Below, in pieces: positions 32,211 through 39,664 of a DNA stretch of 64,000 nt. The position numbers and the translations under genes are program-made. Source of the DNA: Prevotella sp. P3-122 (GTDB lineage: Bacteria > Bacteroidota > Bacteroidia > Bacteroidales > Bacteroidaceae); NCBI RefSeq assembly GCF_002251365.1, contig NZ_NPJH01000092.1, positions 1-64,000 on the forward strand, read 5' to 3'. The notes below the pieces were generated by a model. The model was given only the letters and a program-made list of their open reading frames with translations. It ran no database searches and had not been told where the DNA came from. Each line of letters begins with the position of its first letter. Position 1 is the first letter of the stretch.

Positions 32211-33779
32211 TTAATCCTCGTTTCTGTCTCCTTCGTCCGTGGATTTGTCCTCGATAAACAGCGAGTCGTCCATCTGCGAGAGCGATTTCTTCTTCTTGTT
32301 CTCCTTTGCGCCAGCCTTGATGAGGTTTCTCGCCGCAGTGATGATGCTTGGTCCGCTTTCGGCAGTTGTTATTTTCAGCTTGCCCATTTTCTTTATGGTG
32401 TCGTTCATGCTCTGCTCCACGTCAATGAACCTCATGCCGAAGTCCTGTACCCTTTCCACTATGGTGTTTGCCGCATCCATCATGGCTTGCTGGTTGGTGA
32501 GCTGCCTGACCTGCGTCCACATCATCTCAAGCACCCTGAGGTTCATGTACATTGTCTGCGGGCCGAGTATCATCACACCTTGGTCGTAAGCCTCGCGCCA
32601 CAGCGTGGGGTCGTTGAGCAGGGCGAGGTTCAGGGCACCCTCGATGGGCACGTACATTATTGCGAAGTTCAGACGGTTGCATCCCTCGGGCAGGTATCGG
32701 GTGTATTCCTTCCTTGCCAGTCTCTTCACCTGTGCCCTCACGCTGTCTATGTGCGCTTTCAGGAATGTCGACTTTTCCGGGGTGCCGTCTTCGGCATTCA
32801 TGTATCGCTCATAGTCGGTGAGCGACATTTTAGAGTCTACCACTACATGCCTGTTGTTGGGGAAGTGGAGTATGAAGTCGGGGATGAGGCCCTTGCCGTC
32901 ATCTCCCTTGGCTGAGCGTCCGGCATGGTCTCTGAGAGTGGCTTGGGTGTCGAACTGTTCTCCCTCTTTCAGCTCAAGGTCCTCAAGCAGCTGTCTTAGC
33001 TTCAGCTCACCGAAATTTCCCTGCACCTTCACCTCTCCGGTCAGAGCCCTGGTAAGCCTGTCTGCGGTCTGTCCCAGCGACTCGCTCTGTTTCATGTTCT
33101 GTTTGATGGTCTCGTCGAGCCTTGTCAGGGCTTCCTTCTGCTGCTCTTTGGTCATGTTGAGTGCCGCCTGCATGTCTTGCAGACTCTTCTGCAGAGGGTC
33201 GATGATTTTCGATACCTGCTCGCGGTTGCGCTCTCCCAGTTCGTCCTGCCTTGCCTTTAGTACGGTCTCCGACGTTGTTCTCATCTGTTCCCTTATGAGT
33301 ACCATCTGGTCTTCCACCTGCTTACGGTTCATTTCCTTCAGGGTGTCGAGCTGCTGTTTGGCATTGGCAATAGCCTGTTCCAGCTGCTTGTCGTATGCGG
33401 TTTTAAGGTCTGCCATCTGCTGCAGAAAGGTTTCCTTCATTTCAGCTGTTTGCTTTTCCTGGCTGTCCTTCTGCTTTTGGCTTTCTTCCATCATTTTCGC
33501 AATGGTGTCCTCGTGCTGCTTCTGCTGCAGTTCCATGAGCTTGTTGGCGTTCTCCACATTGGCTTTCTGCACGTCCCTTTGTGCCGTCAGGTTTTTTATG
33601 TCCTCGGTCTGTTGCCTTATGATGCTGTCCTGCTCGTTGTTCTGTTCCGTCAGGTTTTTCAGCTTCTCGCTGAGCAGGTTGGTCTCGTTCTCATTTTTCC
33701 GTGCTTCGAGTTTCTTTCCCAAGATGAAGGCTGCCAGTGACATGACTGTGATGCCTAAAACGGTAATGATTGTTTCCAT
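32211..33779 (-). CDS. rmuC: RmuC-family DNA recombination protein
   Basis: A 522-residue protein with an N-terminal membrane helix (ITVLGITVMSLAAFILGKKL). A long coiled coil follows to about residue 235, rich in Gln/Lys/Glu. The RmuC domain comes next (VQGNFGELKLRQLLEDLELK, PDFILHFPNNRHVVVDSKMS, ALNLALLNDPTLWREAYDQG, MILGPQTMYMNLRVLEMMW). RmuC proteins have a predicted nuclease-like fold and limit inversions at short inverted repeats; the molecular mechanism is not settled. The acidic/lysine C-terminal tail is typical. It lies between gpmI and tRNA-Asn on the same strand. Confidence 0.92.
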   Translation of the reverse strand: METIITVLGITVMSLAAFILGKKLEARKNENETNLLSEKLKNLTEQNNEQDSIIRQQTEDIKNLTAQRDVQKANVENANKLMELQQKQHEDTIAKMMEESQKQKDSQEKQTAEMKETFLQQMADLKTAYDKQLEQAIANAKQQLDTLKEMNRKQVEDQMVLIREQMRTTSETVLKARQDELGERNREQVSKIIDPLQKSLQDMQAALNMTKEQQKEALTRLDETIKQNMKQSESLGQTADRLTRALTGEVKVQGNFGELKLRQLLEDLELKEGEQFDTQATLRDHAGRSAKGDDGKGLIPDFILHFPNNRHVVVDSKMSLTDYERYMNAEDGTPEKSTFLKAHIDSVRAQVKRLARKEYTRYLPEGCNRLNFAIMYVPIEGALNLALLNDPTLWREAYDQGVMILGPQTMYMNLRVLEMMWTQVRQLTNQQAMMDAANTIVERVQDFGMRFIDVEQSMNDTIKKMGKLKITTAESGPSIITAARNLIKAGAKENKKKKSLSQMDDSLFIEDKSTDEGDRNED

Positions 33780-33821
33780 ACTGTATTTCGCTTGATTGAC
33801 TTAGTAGTGTGCGTATGCAAA

Positions 33822-33853
33822 AAAAGAGGGGTTACCTGTGTAACTCCTCTTTT
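33822..33853 (-). terminator. Terminator downstream of tRNA-Asn
   Basis: AAAAGAGGGGTTAC (33822-33835) pairs with GTAACTCCTCTTTT (33840-33853) around a CTGT loop, with one G-T pair. On the minus strand the stem runs into a TTTTT run. This is a clear rho-independent terminator between the tRNA and rmuC. Confidence 0.85.
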
Positions 33854-33856
33854 ATG

Positions 33857-33930
33857 CGCTTCAAGATGGGCTTGAACCAACGACCCCCTGATTAACAGTC
33901 AGGTGCTCTAACCAACTGAGCTATTGAAGC
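33857..33930 (-). tRNA. tRNA-Asn (anticodon GTT)
   Basis: A 74-nt tRNA on the minus strand: acceptor GCTTCAA/TTGAAGC with discriminator G, D arm GCTC/GAGC, anticodon stem CCTGA/TCAGG with loop CTGTTAA (anticodon GTT), and T loop TTCAAGC. The T stem has one mismatch. CCA is not encoded. Confidence 0.92.
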
Positions 33931-33949
33931 ATTTGCTTGATTGCGAGTG

Positions 33950-33981
33950 CAAAGGTACATACTTTCCATGAAACCTCCAAA
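33950..33981 (-). promoter_or_regulatory. Promoter of tRNA-Asn
   Basis: TTTG (33978-33981) and TACCTTTG (33950-33957) on the minus strand, exactly 20 bases apart; a full match to the Bacteroidetes consensus. Confidence 0.8.
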
Positions 33982-34063
33982 TGTTTTTGCGAATTTTTTT
34001 TGTTTTGAAAGCAAAAAAAATATTTCGGTCATTGAAAGGTGGTGTAGTCTCGGATATTTTCCG

Positions 34064-34071
34064 TAATTTTG
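34064..34071 (+). promoter_or_regulatory. -7 box of the S41 protease gene
   Basis: TAATTTTG lies 97 bases before the ATG at 34168, giving a leader of about 90 bases. The leader includes a small hairpin (GCCGAAAGGC, 34083-34092). No good -33 box is seen. Confidence 0.5.
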
Positions 34072-34167
34072 CACCAGAGAAATGCCGAAAGGCAAAACCA
34101 CCCCAGGAGGCAGGAATACCATGCCGGCCATATACATTATTATATATATAGAACATACTTGGATTAT

Positions 34168-35841
34168 ATGATGAGAATCAGAAAACGTTTTCTTGCCTTG
34201 GCCCTTATGTCATGTGCCGTTGCAGGCATCGTGGCACAGAATAACGACCACAACTTCAAAGTGGCCAAGAACATAGACCTGTTTACGGCAATATACAAGA
34301 ATCTGGACATGCTGTATGTAGACTCGCTGGATGCCGACAAGGTGATAGGTGAGGGCATCGATGCCATGTTGGCATCGCTCGACAGGTATACGGAATACTA
34401 TCGCCCCGAGGACTCCAACGACCTTAAGTTCAAACTTACGGGCAAATATGCCGGCATAGGCTCTACGATAAAGTATAACTACAAGGAAGGCTGCGCCTGC
34501 ATAGACGAGCCTTATCTTGGTATGCCTGCGCAGGAGGCCGGGTTGAGGAAGGGCGACATCATAGTCTCAATCGATGACAGTCTCATGAAGGGCAAGGAGG
34601 TATCGTATGTCTCGGAACGTCTGCGTGGAGATGCCGGCACGTCGTTCGTGCTAAAAATTCACAGACCGTCTACGGACAAGGATATGATCTTCAAGATAAC
34701 GCGCAGGCTCATACAGACTCCAGCCGTGCCTTATTACGGCATGATAGCAGACGGGGTGGGCTATGTTAGCCTCACTACCTTCTCTGAGAACTGCGGACAG
34801 CTGGTGCGTAATGCCGTCATCGACCTGAAGCGGCAGGGCATGCAGTCGCTTGTTCTCGACCTGCGCAGTAATGGTGGAGGCTCGGAGGTAGAGGCTGTGA
34901 ATGTTGTCAACGTCTTTGTCCCTAAGGGCCGCTTCGTTGTCGCCAACCGTGGAAAGGCCGACAATGTGAGCCGCAATTTCTCCACACAGGTGGAGCCCGT
35001 TGACACGCTGCTCCCACTCGTTGTACTTGTCAATGGTACAACGGCAAGTGCCAGTGAGATTGTAAGTGGTGCCCTGCAGGATATGGACCGTGCGGTGATA
35101 CTTGGCACACGCACATACGGAAAGGGCATCGTGCAGACCATGCTCGAATTGCCGTACAATGCGCAGATGAAGCTCACTACCAACAAGTACTATATCCCCA
35201 GCGGAAGGTGCATACAGGCAAGGAACTTCCGAAAGACGGACAGTGCCAGCGAGGAACTGGTTGCCGACTCCTTGGCAAAGGTGTTTCTGACGGCCAATGG
35301 ACGCAAGGTGAAGGATGCGGGAGGCATACAGCCTGATGTGGAGGTGGCTGCCGATTCGCTGCCCAACATAGTATATTATCTTGCCTACATGCGCGACTCC
35401 TCGGAGGTGATGCACAGTTATATCCTTGACTATATAGACCGTCATCCAACCATCGCGCCGGCTGCCGATTTCGAGCTTACGGATGCCGACTATGAGGACT
35501 TCCGCAAGATGGTTGTGGAAAGTGGCTTCAAGTATGATCCTCTGAGCAATGCCGTGTATGACGAACTTGTCAAAATGTCGAAATACGAAGGCTATTATGA
35601 CGATGCGAAGGCTGAGTTCGAGGCGTTGAAAACTAAGTTGCGTCATGATGTAGGCAAGGATTTGGACAAGGTGAAGGATGTCGTGAAGGAACTGCTTGCC
35701 GGCGAGATTGTCACGGTCTACTATTATCAGTCCGGGCGAGTGCGCAATGCCCTGCGCCATGACAAGTTCTTCAAGGAGGCATGCCGCCTGCTCGCCAATC
35801 CAGAGGAATACAGGACATTGCTGTCGGGAAAGGGGGAATGA
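34168..35841 (+). CDS. Periplasmic S41-family (C-terminal-processing) peptidase
   Basis: A 557-residue exported serine protease of the CtpA/tail-specific protease type. It has a signal peptide (KRFLALALMSCAVAGIVAQ). A PDZ domain follows near residues 95-170 (MPAQEAGLRKGDIIVSIDDS). The catalytic core carries the Ser/Lys dyad: GTTASASEIVSGALQ for the serine and RTYGKGIVQTMLELP for the lysine. The C-terminal 150 residues are helical. These enzymes cut proteins from the C-terminus in the periplasm; the specific substrate is unknown. The start is ATG 34168 (or 34171); the upstream in-frame codons to 34069 fall in the leader. The downstream AraC gene follows after 126 bases. Confidence 0.93.
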   Translation: MMRIRKRFLALALMSCAVAGIVAQNNDHNFKVAKNIDLFTAIYKNLDMLYVDSLDADKVIGEGIDAMLASLDRYTEYYRPEDSNDLKFKLTGKYAGIGSTIKYNYKEGCACIDEPYLGMPAQEAGLRKGDIIVSIDDSLMKGKEVSYVSERLRGDAGTSFVLKIHRPSTDKDMIFKITRRLIQTPAVPYYGMIADGVGYVSLTTFSENCGQLVRNAVIDLKRQGMQSLVLDLRSNGGGSEVEAVNVVNVFVPKGRFVVANRGKADNVSRNFSTQVEPVDTLLPLVVLVNGTTASASEIVSGALQDMDRAVILGTRTYGKGIVQTMLELPYNAQMKLTTNKYYIPSGRCIQARNFRKTDSASEELVADSLAKVFLTANGRKVKDAGGIQPDVEVAADSLPNIVYYLAYMRDSSEVMHSYILDYIDRHPTIAPAADFELTDADYEDFRKMVVESGFKYDPLSNAVYDELVKMSKYEGYYDDAKAEFEALKTKLRHDVGKDLDKVKDVVKELLAGEIVTVYYYQSGRVRNALRHDKFFKEACRLLANPEEYRTLLSGKGE

Positions 35842-35967
35842 CGGGCCTTAGCGGAAGAGGCATCATTGAGGTGGCTTGTACTGGCAATATGGGTTGTTGC
35901 AGCCGACGCGGTTTACCCCAGCAATCATGGACCTATTAATCGTCTACGTAAAACCATACACAGCATT

Positions 35968-37095
35968 ATGACTTGTTCGGACAAAATATTATACGACAAT
36001 TCCCTTGGCATAACCTTGGTGCTGATGTTGTTCTTTGCTTTCTACTTCCTGTTTGCAAAGACTCCCGACAAGCATATCTTCAGAAACTATCTAAGGTCGC
36101 GCCGGCTCATGGCAGGTGCCCTGTTGACACTGTCGGCCAATTATGCGGCGCATTTGTTGGTTACCCCTCGGTTGTTGTGGCAAGAGGCGGCTGTCGTGAT
36201 GAATCTCTCCACCTATTACATTACCTACCTGTTTTTCAGTTGCGCCTTCCTGACTCTTCTCAATCCTAATTATTTCACGGTCAAACGTATTGTCAGAAAT
36301 ATCGGTGGCTGGCTGGTATATATCCTCCTGTCTGCCGTTGCTCTGCTATGCCTGCACAATAATGAAGGACTACTGCATGTGGCAATGGTTATTATGACCC
36401 TTTGGCTTATTTCCTATGGCGTATTTCTGTCGTACAGGATTATACAGACCTATCACCGAATGGTAAGACTGTTTGACGAAACTCATTCCGACGATATTGC
36501 AGCATACGTCCGCTGGATGTCGCTCCTCACCTGGTGGGCACTGATATTCGGTGTAGGATGCAGCTTGCTCACCTTCCTTCCCGACAGATACGTATTCCTT
36601 TGGATTTTGGCGAGTATCCCGTTCTACATCCATATCTTTTGCTCCTACCTTAACTATCTGCTTTTTTATGAGCAGGTACAGCATATCTTGGAATCGGAGA
36701 TGATTGCGGAGACGGACAGCAGTCCAGACGACATTGAGGCGCTGGATGAATGTTGTCCCACTTATCATGCTGACATCAAGGAGCGTTTGGACAGATGGAT
36801 GATTACCGCCGGCTACACACAGCCGGGACTTACCATAGAGAATTTGGCTGCCTCCCTGTCCACCAACCGCACTTATCTCTCGACTTACATCAAAACGGTT
36901 TATAACGTGTCGTTCCGCGAATGGATTTCCGACATGCGCGTCTCCTATGCCAAGCAGCTGTTGGCTAACCACCCGGAGCTTACGGTGGCAGCCATATCCG
37001 AGGCTGCGGGATTTCTGTCACTTAGCAATTTCACAAAGGTATTCACAAAGAAGACTGGTTGCCAGCCTTCAAAATGGCGTAGGGATTCAATATAG
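35968..37095 (+). CDS. Membrane-anchored AraC-family regulator
   Basis: A 375-residue protein with six or seven hydrophobic helices in the N-terminal 230 residues (for example LGITLVLMLFFAFYFLFA, YITYLFFSCAFLTLLNP, WLVYILLSAVALLCLHN). A cytoplasmic AraC-type HTH occupies the last 100 residues (IENLAASLSTNRTYLSTYIK and ISEAAGFLSLSNFTKVFTKK, ending CQPSKWRRDSI). This multi-TM plus HTH design is common in Bacteroidales and probably couples a membrane or lipid-phase signal directly to DNA. The start is ATG 35968; an in-frame TTG at 35866 would add 34 residues. Targets are unknown; the next downstream features are intergenic repeats. Confidence 0.87.
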   Translation: MTCSDKILYDNSLGITLVLMLFFAFYFLFAKTPDKHIFRNYLRSRRLMAGALLTLSANYAAHLLVTPRLLWQEAAVVMNLSTYYITYLFFSCAFLTLLNPNYFTVKRIVRNIGGWLVYILLSAVALLCLHNNEGLLHVAMVIMTLWLISYGVFLSYRIIQTYHRMVRLFDETHSDDIAAYVRWMSLLTWWALIFGVGCSLLTFLPDRYVFLWILASIPFYIHIFCSYLNYLLFYEQVQHILESEMIAETDSSPDDIEALDECCPTYHADIKERLDRWMITAGYTQPGLTIENLAASLSTNRTYLSTYIKTVYNVSFREWISDMRVSYAKQLLANHPELTVAAISEAAGFLSLSNFTKVFTKKTGCQPSKWRRDSI

Positions 37096-37224
37096 AATAC
37101 TTGCACCAATTTGTAATATCAACTTTTTTGCGCTTTCTATAGCAGTGTGCTCTGTATTTGTTACCTTCATTACCGATAAGGTTGCAAATCTTGTCTGTGG
37201 CGTATTCATATTTGCGGTTCATGC

Positions 37225-37377
37225 TATATCTCGAGTGACAATATATTGTTGCGTGGTCTATGCATATATATATCATTGCCGATAAGGTTAATAACCTTAA
37301 GGCCGTAAGGTTATTAACCTTTCAGCCGTAAGGTTATTAACCTTATCAGGGATGCAAACGTATTCATATCCTATGGC
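37225..37377 (+). repeat. Dispersed palindromic element, copy 2 (three arms)
   Basis: The 61-base core at 37284-37344 has three arms: GGTTAATAACC, then GGTTATTAACC twice. Arms 1 and 2 are joined by TTAAGGCCGTAA, and arm 3 by TTTCAGCCGTAA. Arm 1 is complementary to either of the others, so two alternative hairpins can form. Flanks (ATTGTTGCGTGG upstream, TTATCAG...CTATGGCA downstream) are shared with copies 1 and 3. It lies 130 bases after the AraC gene. Confidence 0.92.
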
Positions 37378-37472
37378 AAACCGTTTCACCCACTTCATTT
37401 AATAATTAGTGTGTTCAGTTTGATGTGCAAAAATTGGATATCCTAATTCTGAAGTTCATGTCGGTAATTGTC

Positions 37473-37630
37473 GCGCTGTAAGCGCAAAAGCGCATAGCCC
37501 AGGGTAGAGCGAAGCGGCACCCTGGGTGTAATTGGGCATTGTCCTTGCGCGCTGTAAGCGCAAAAGCGTAGATGAACCACAATTGTTACAAATGCAATGC
37601 ATTTCGTGGGCTATTGCAATGCGTTGCGTG
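37473..37630. repeat. Composite intergenic repeat
   Basis: The 20-base word GCGCTGTAAGCGCAAAAGCG occurs at 37473-37492 and again at 37548-37567. Between them lies a hairpin CCCAGGGT / ACCCTGGG (37498-37505 and 37519-37526). Beyond them the word TGCAATGC(A/G)TT(T/G)CGTG occurs at 37593 and 37615. No credible protein is encoded. I recall similar CCCTGGGT-type intergenic sequences in other Bacteroidales, so this may be a known dispersed family. Confidence 0.7.
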
Positions 37631-37735
37631 AGATGGGCTAAACGGGCAAATTTAAGCGTAAACACATATTCTTTTCTCGTCGGTCGTGCCGTTTGCGGGA
37701 CACAATGGAAAATCGTCACTTTTTCACCTAATTCC

Positions 37736-37766
37736 TTGGTGGCATGAAAAAAATATCGTAACTTTG
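37736..37766 (+). promoter_or_regulatory. Promoter of the rimP-nusA-infB operon
   Basis: TTG (37736-37738) and TAACTTTG (37759-37766), 20 bases apart. The rimP start is 94 bases downstream of the -7 box, leaving a leader that contains a short repeated GAGGGGCTCTGAAAGAGTCTCTC hairpin-like stretch split by a small loop. Confidence 0.72.
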
Positions 37767-37859
37767 CACCGTTCAGTGGAATGAGGGGCTCTGAAAGAGT
37801 CTCTCATTTTATTTTAATATAGGTCGATGGATGGCCTGTTAATACGAAATGAAATATTT

Positions 37860-38327
37860 ATGATTGACAAAAACGTCGTAAGAAATTTAGTTGAGGAGTG
37901 GCTGCAGGACAAGGAGTATTTCCTTGTAGATGTAGAAATCAGCCCTGATGACAGAATTGTTGTAGAGATTGACCATGCCGACGGCGTGTGGATAGAGGAC
38001 TGCGTAGAGCTTAGCCGATATATTGAGGACCGTCTTGACCGTGACGAGGAGGATTATGAGCTTGAGGTAGGATCGGCAGGACTCGGACAGCCCTTTAAGG
38101 TTCCGCAGCAGTATGTGAATTTCATCGGCAAGAATGTAGAGGTGCTCGATGGCGACGGCAAGAAGGTTAAGGGAGTGCTGAAGAGCGTCGATGGAAACGA
38201 TTTCACGGTCACCGTGGCCGAGAAAGTAAAACAGGAGGGTAAGAAACGTCCCGTCTTGACAGATGTGGACCATACTTATCAGATGGATAAAGTGAAATAT
38301 ACCAAATACTTAATAAGTTTCAAATAA
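37860..38327 (+). CDS. rimP: Ribosome maturation factor RimP
   Basis: A 155-residue factor for maturation of the 30S ribosomal subunit. It shows the family pattern of an N-terminal alpha/beta domain (VEEWLQDKEYFLVDVEISPD, IEDCVELSRYIEDRLDR, ELEVGSAGLGQPFKVPQQYV) and a C-terminal SH3-like barrel (NVEVLDGDGKKVKGVLKSVD). The start is ATG 37860; an in-frame ATG at 37827 adds 11 residues that do not match the family. nusA begins 4 bases after the stop, and infB follows, the standard rimP-nusA-infB order. Confidence 0.94.
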   Translation: MIDKNVVRNLVEEWLQDKEYFLVDVEISPDDRIVVEIDHADGVWIEDCVELSRYIEDRLDRDEEDYELEVGSAGLGQPFKVPQQYVNFIGKNVEVLDGDGKKVKGVLKSVDGNDFTVTVAEKVKQEGKKRPVLTDVDHTYQMDKVKYTKYLISFK

Positions 38328-38330
38328 GCT

Positions 38331-39596
38331 ATGGCAGCAAAAAAGACAGATGAATTAACAGTGAGCATGATCGACACGTTCCGGGAATTTAAGGAGACCA
38401 AGAACATCGACCGCACCACGCTCGTGAGTGTGCTTGAGGAGAGTTTCCGCAACGTGCTGGCCAAGATTTTCGGTAGTGACGAGAACTTTGACGTCATTGT
38501 TAACCCTGATAAGGGCGACTTCGAGATCTACCGCAACCGTGTTGTTGTGGCCGATGGCGAAGTGGCTGACGAGAACAAGCAGATAAGCCTTACTGAGGCA
38601 CGTAAGATAGCTGAGGACTATGAGGTTGACGAGGATGTCAGCGAGAGGGTAGACTTTGCCAAGTTTGGCCGTAGGGCTATCCTGACGCTCCGTCAGACTC
38701 TTGCATCGAAAATTCTTGAGCTGGAGCACGACTCGCTGTACAACAAGTACAAGGACCGTGTGGGTCAGGTGATTTCGGGCGAGGTATATCAGATATGGAA
38801 GCGCGAGGTTCTCATCGTCGACGACGAGAACAACGAGCTGATACTTCCCAAGTCGGAACAGATAAACGGCGACCAGTACCGCAAGGGCGAGACCATACGT
38901 GCCGTCATTGCCCGTGTGGACAATGAGAACAATAATCCGAAGATTATACTCTCGCGTACAAGCCCGATGTTCCTGCAGAGACTCCTTGAGGCTGAGGTTC
39001 CGGAGATTTCCGATGGTCTGATAGCCATCCGTAAGATTGCCCGTATGCCCGGTGAGCGTGCCAAAGTGGCCGTAGAGAGCTTCGACGACCGCATAGACCC
39101 CGTTGGAGCCTGTGTGGGAGTGAGGGGTAGCCGTGTTCATGGTATCGTCCGTGAACTCTGCAACGAGAACATTGATGTCATCTCGTATACTGCCAACACC
39201 AAGCTCTTTATACAGCGTGCCCTCAGTCCGGCACAGGTGAGCAATATCGTCATCGACGAGGAGAACCACAAGGCTGAGGTGTTCCTCAAGCCCGAGGAGG
39301 TGAGCCTTGCCATTGGCCGTGGCGGTCTGAACATCAAGCTTGCAAGTATGCTTACGGAATACACCATCGACGTGTTCCGCGAGGTTGCCGAGGGTGAGGC
39401 TGACGAGGACATCTATCTCGATGAGTTCTCAGACGAGATTGACCAGTGGGTTATCGATGCCATCAAGGCTCTCGGACTCGATACAGCAAAGGCTGTGCTC
39501 AACGCCCCACGCGAAATGCTTGTTGAGAAGGCCGACCTGGAGGAGGAGACTGTTGACCAGGTTCTGGACGTGCTCCGTAAGGAGTTTGAGCAATAG
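38331..39596 (+). CDS. nusA: Transcription termination/antitermination factor NusA
   Basis: A 421-residue RNA-polymerase-binding factor that modulates pausing, termination and antitermination. The N-terminal domain (ELTVSMIDTFREFKETKNID) is followed by an S1 domain (VGQVISGEVYQIWKREVLIV) and two KH domains (DPVGACVGVRGSRVHGIVRE and EVSLAIGRGGLNIKLASMLT). A short C-terminal helical segment resembles a helix-hairpin-helix (IDAIKALGLDTAKAVL). The acidic repeats of E. coli NusA are absent, as in most non-proteobacterial forms. It lies 4 bases after rimP; infB follows after 68 bases. Confidence 0.96.
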   Translation: MAAKKTDELTVSMIDTFREFKETKNIDRTTLVSVLEESFRNVLAKIFGSDENFDVIVNPDKGDFEIYRNRVVVADGEVADENKQISLTEARKIAEDYEVDEDVSERVDFAKFGRRAILTLRQTLASKILELEHDSLYNKYKDRVGQVISGEVYQIWKREVLIVDDENNELILPKSEQINGDQYRKGETIRAVIARVDNENNNPKIILSRTSPMFLQRLLEAEVPEISDGLIAIRKIARMPGERAKVAVESFDDRIDPVGACVGVRGSRVHGIVRELCNENIDVISYTANTKLFIQRALSPAQVSNIVIDEENHKAEVFLKPEEVSLAIGRGGLNIKLASMLTEYTIDVFREVAEGEADEDIYLDEFSDEIDQWVIDAIKALGLDTAKAVLNAPREMLVEKADLEEETVDQVLDVLRKEFEQ

Positions 39597-39664
39597 CAGA
39601 TGCCTGGTGACACTAATTGATAAGGAAATAACAATAGGAAAAAGGACATTAAGGAATATTATTG

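Noticed and set aside
34651-35760. 369-residue open frame antisense to the S41 protease
   Set aside because: No recognisable motif or start context; the plus-strand protease has its full catalytic set and signal peptide.
37284-37344. CRISPR array
   Set aside because: The repeated arms are 11-23 bp with only two or three units, spacers are part of the repeat and identical between loci, and no cas genes are near.
37456-37719. 87-residue minus-strand frame in the rimP upstream gap
   Set aside because: It is made of the composite repeat (GCGCTGTAAGCG words and CCCAGGGT hairpin) and has no protein-like features.
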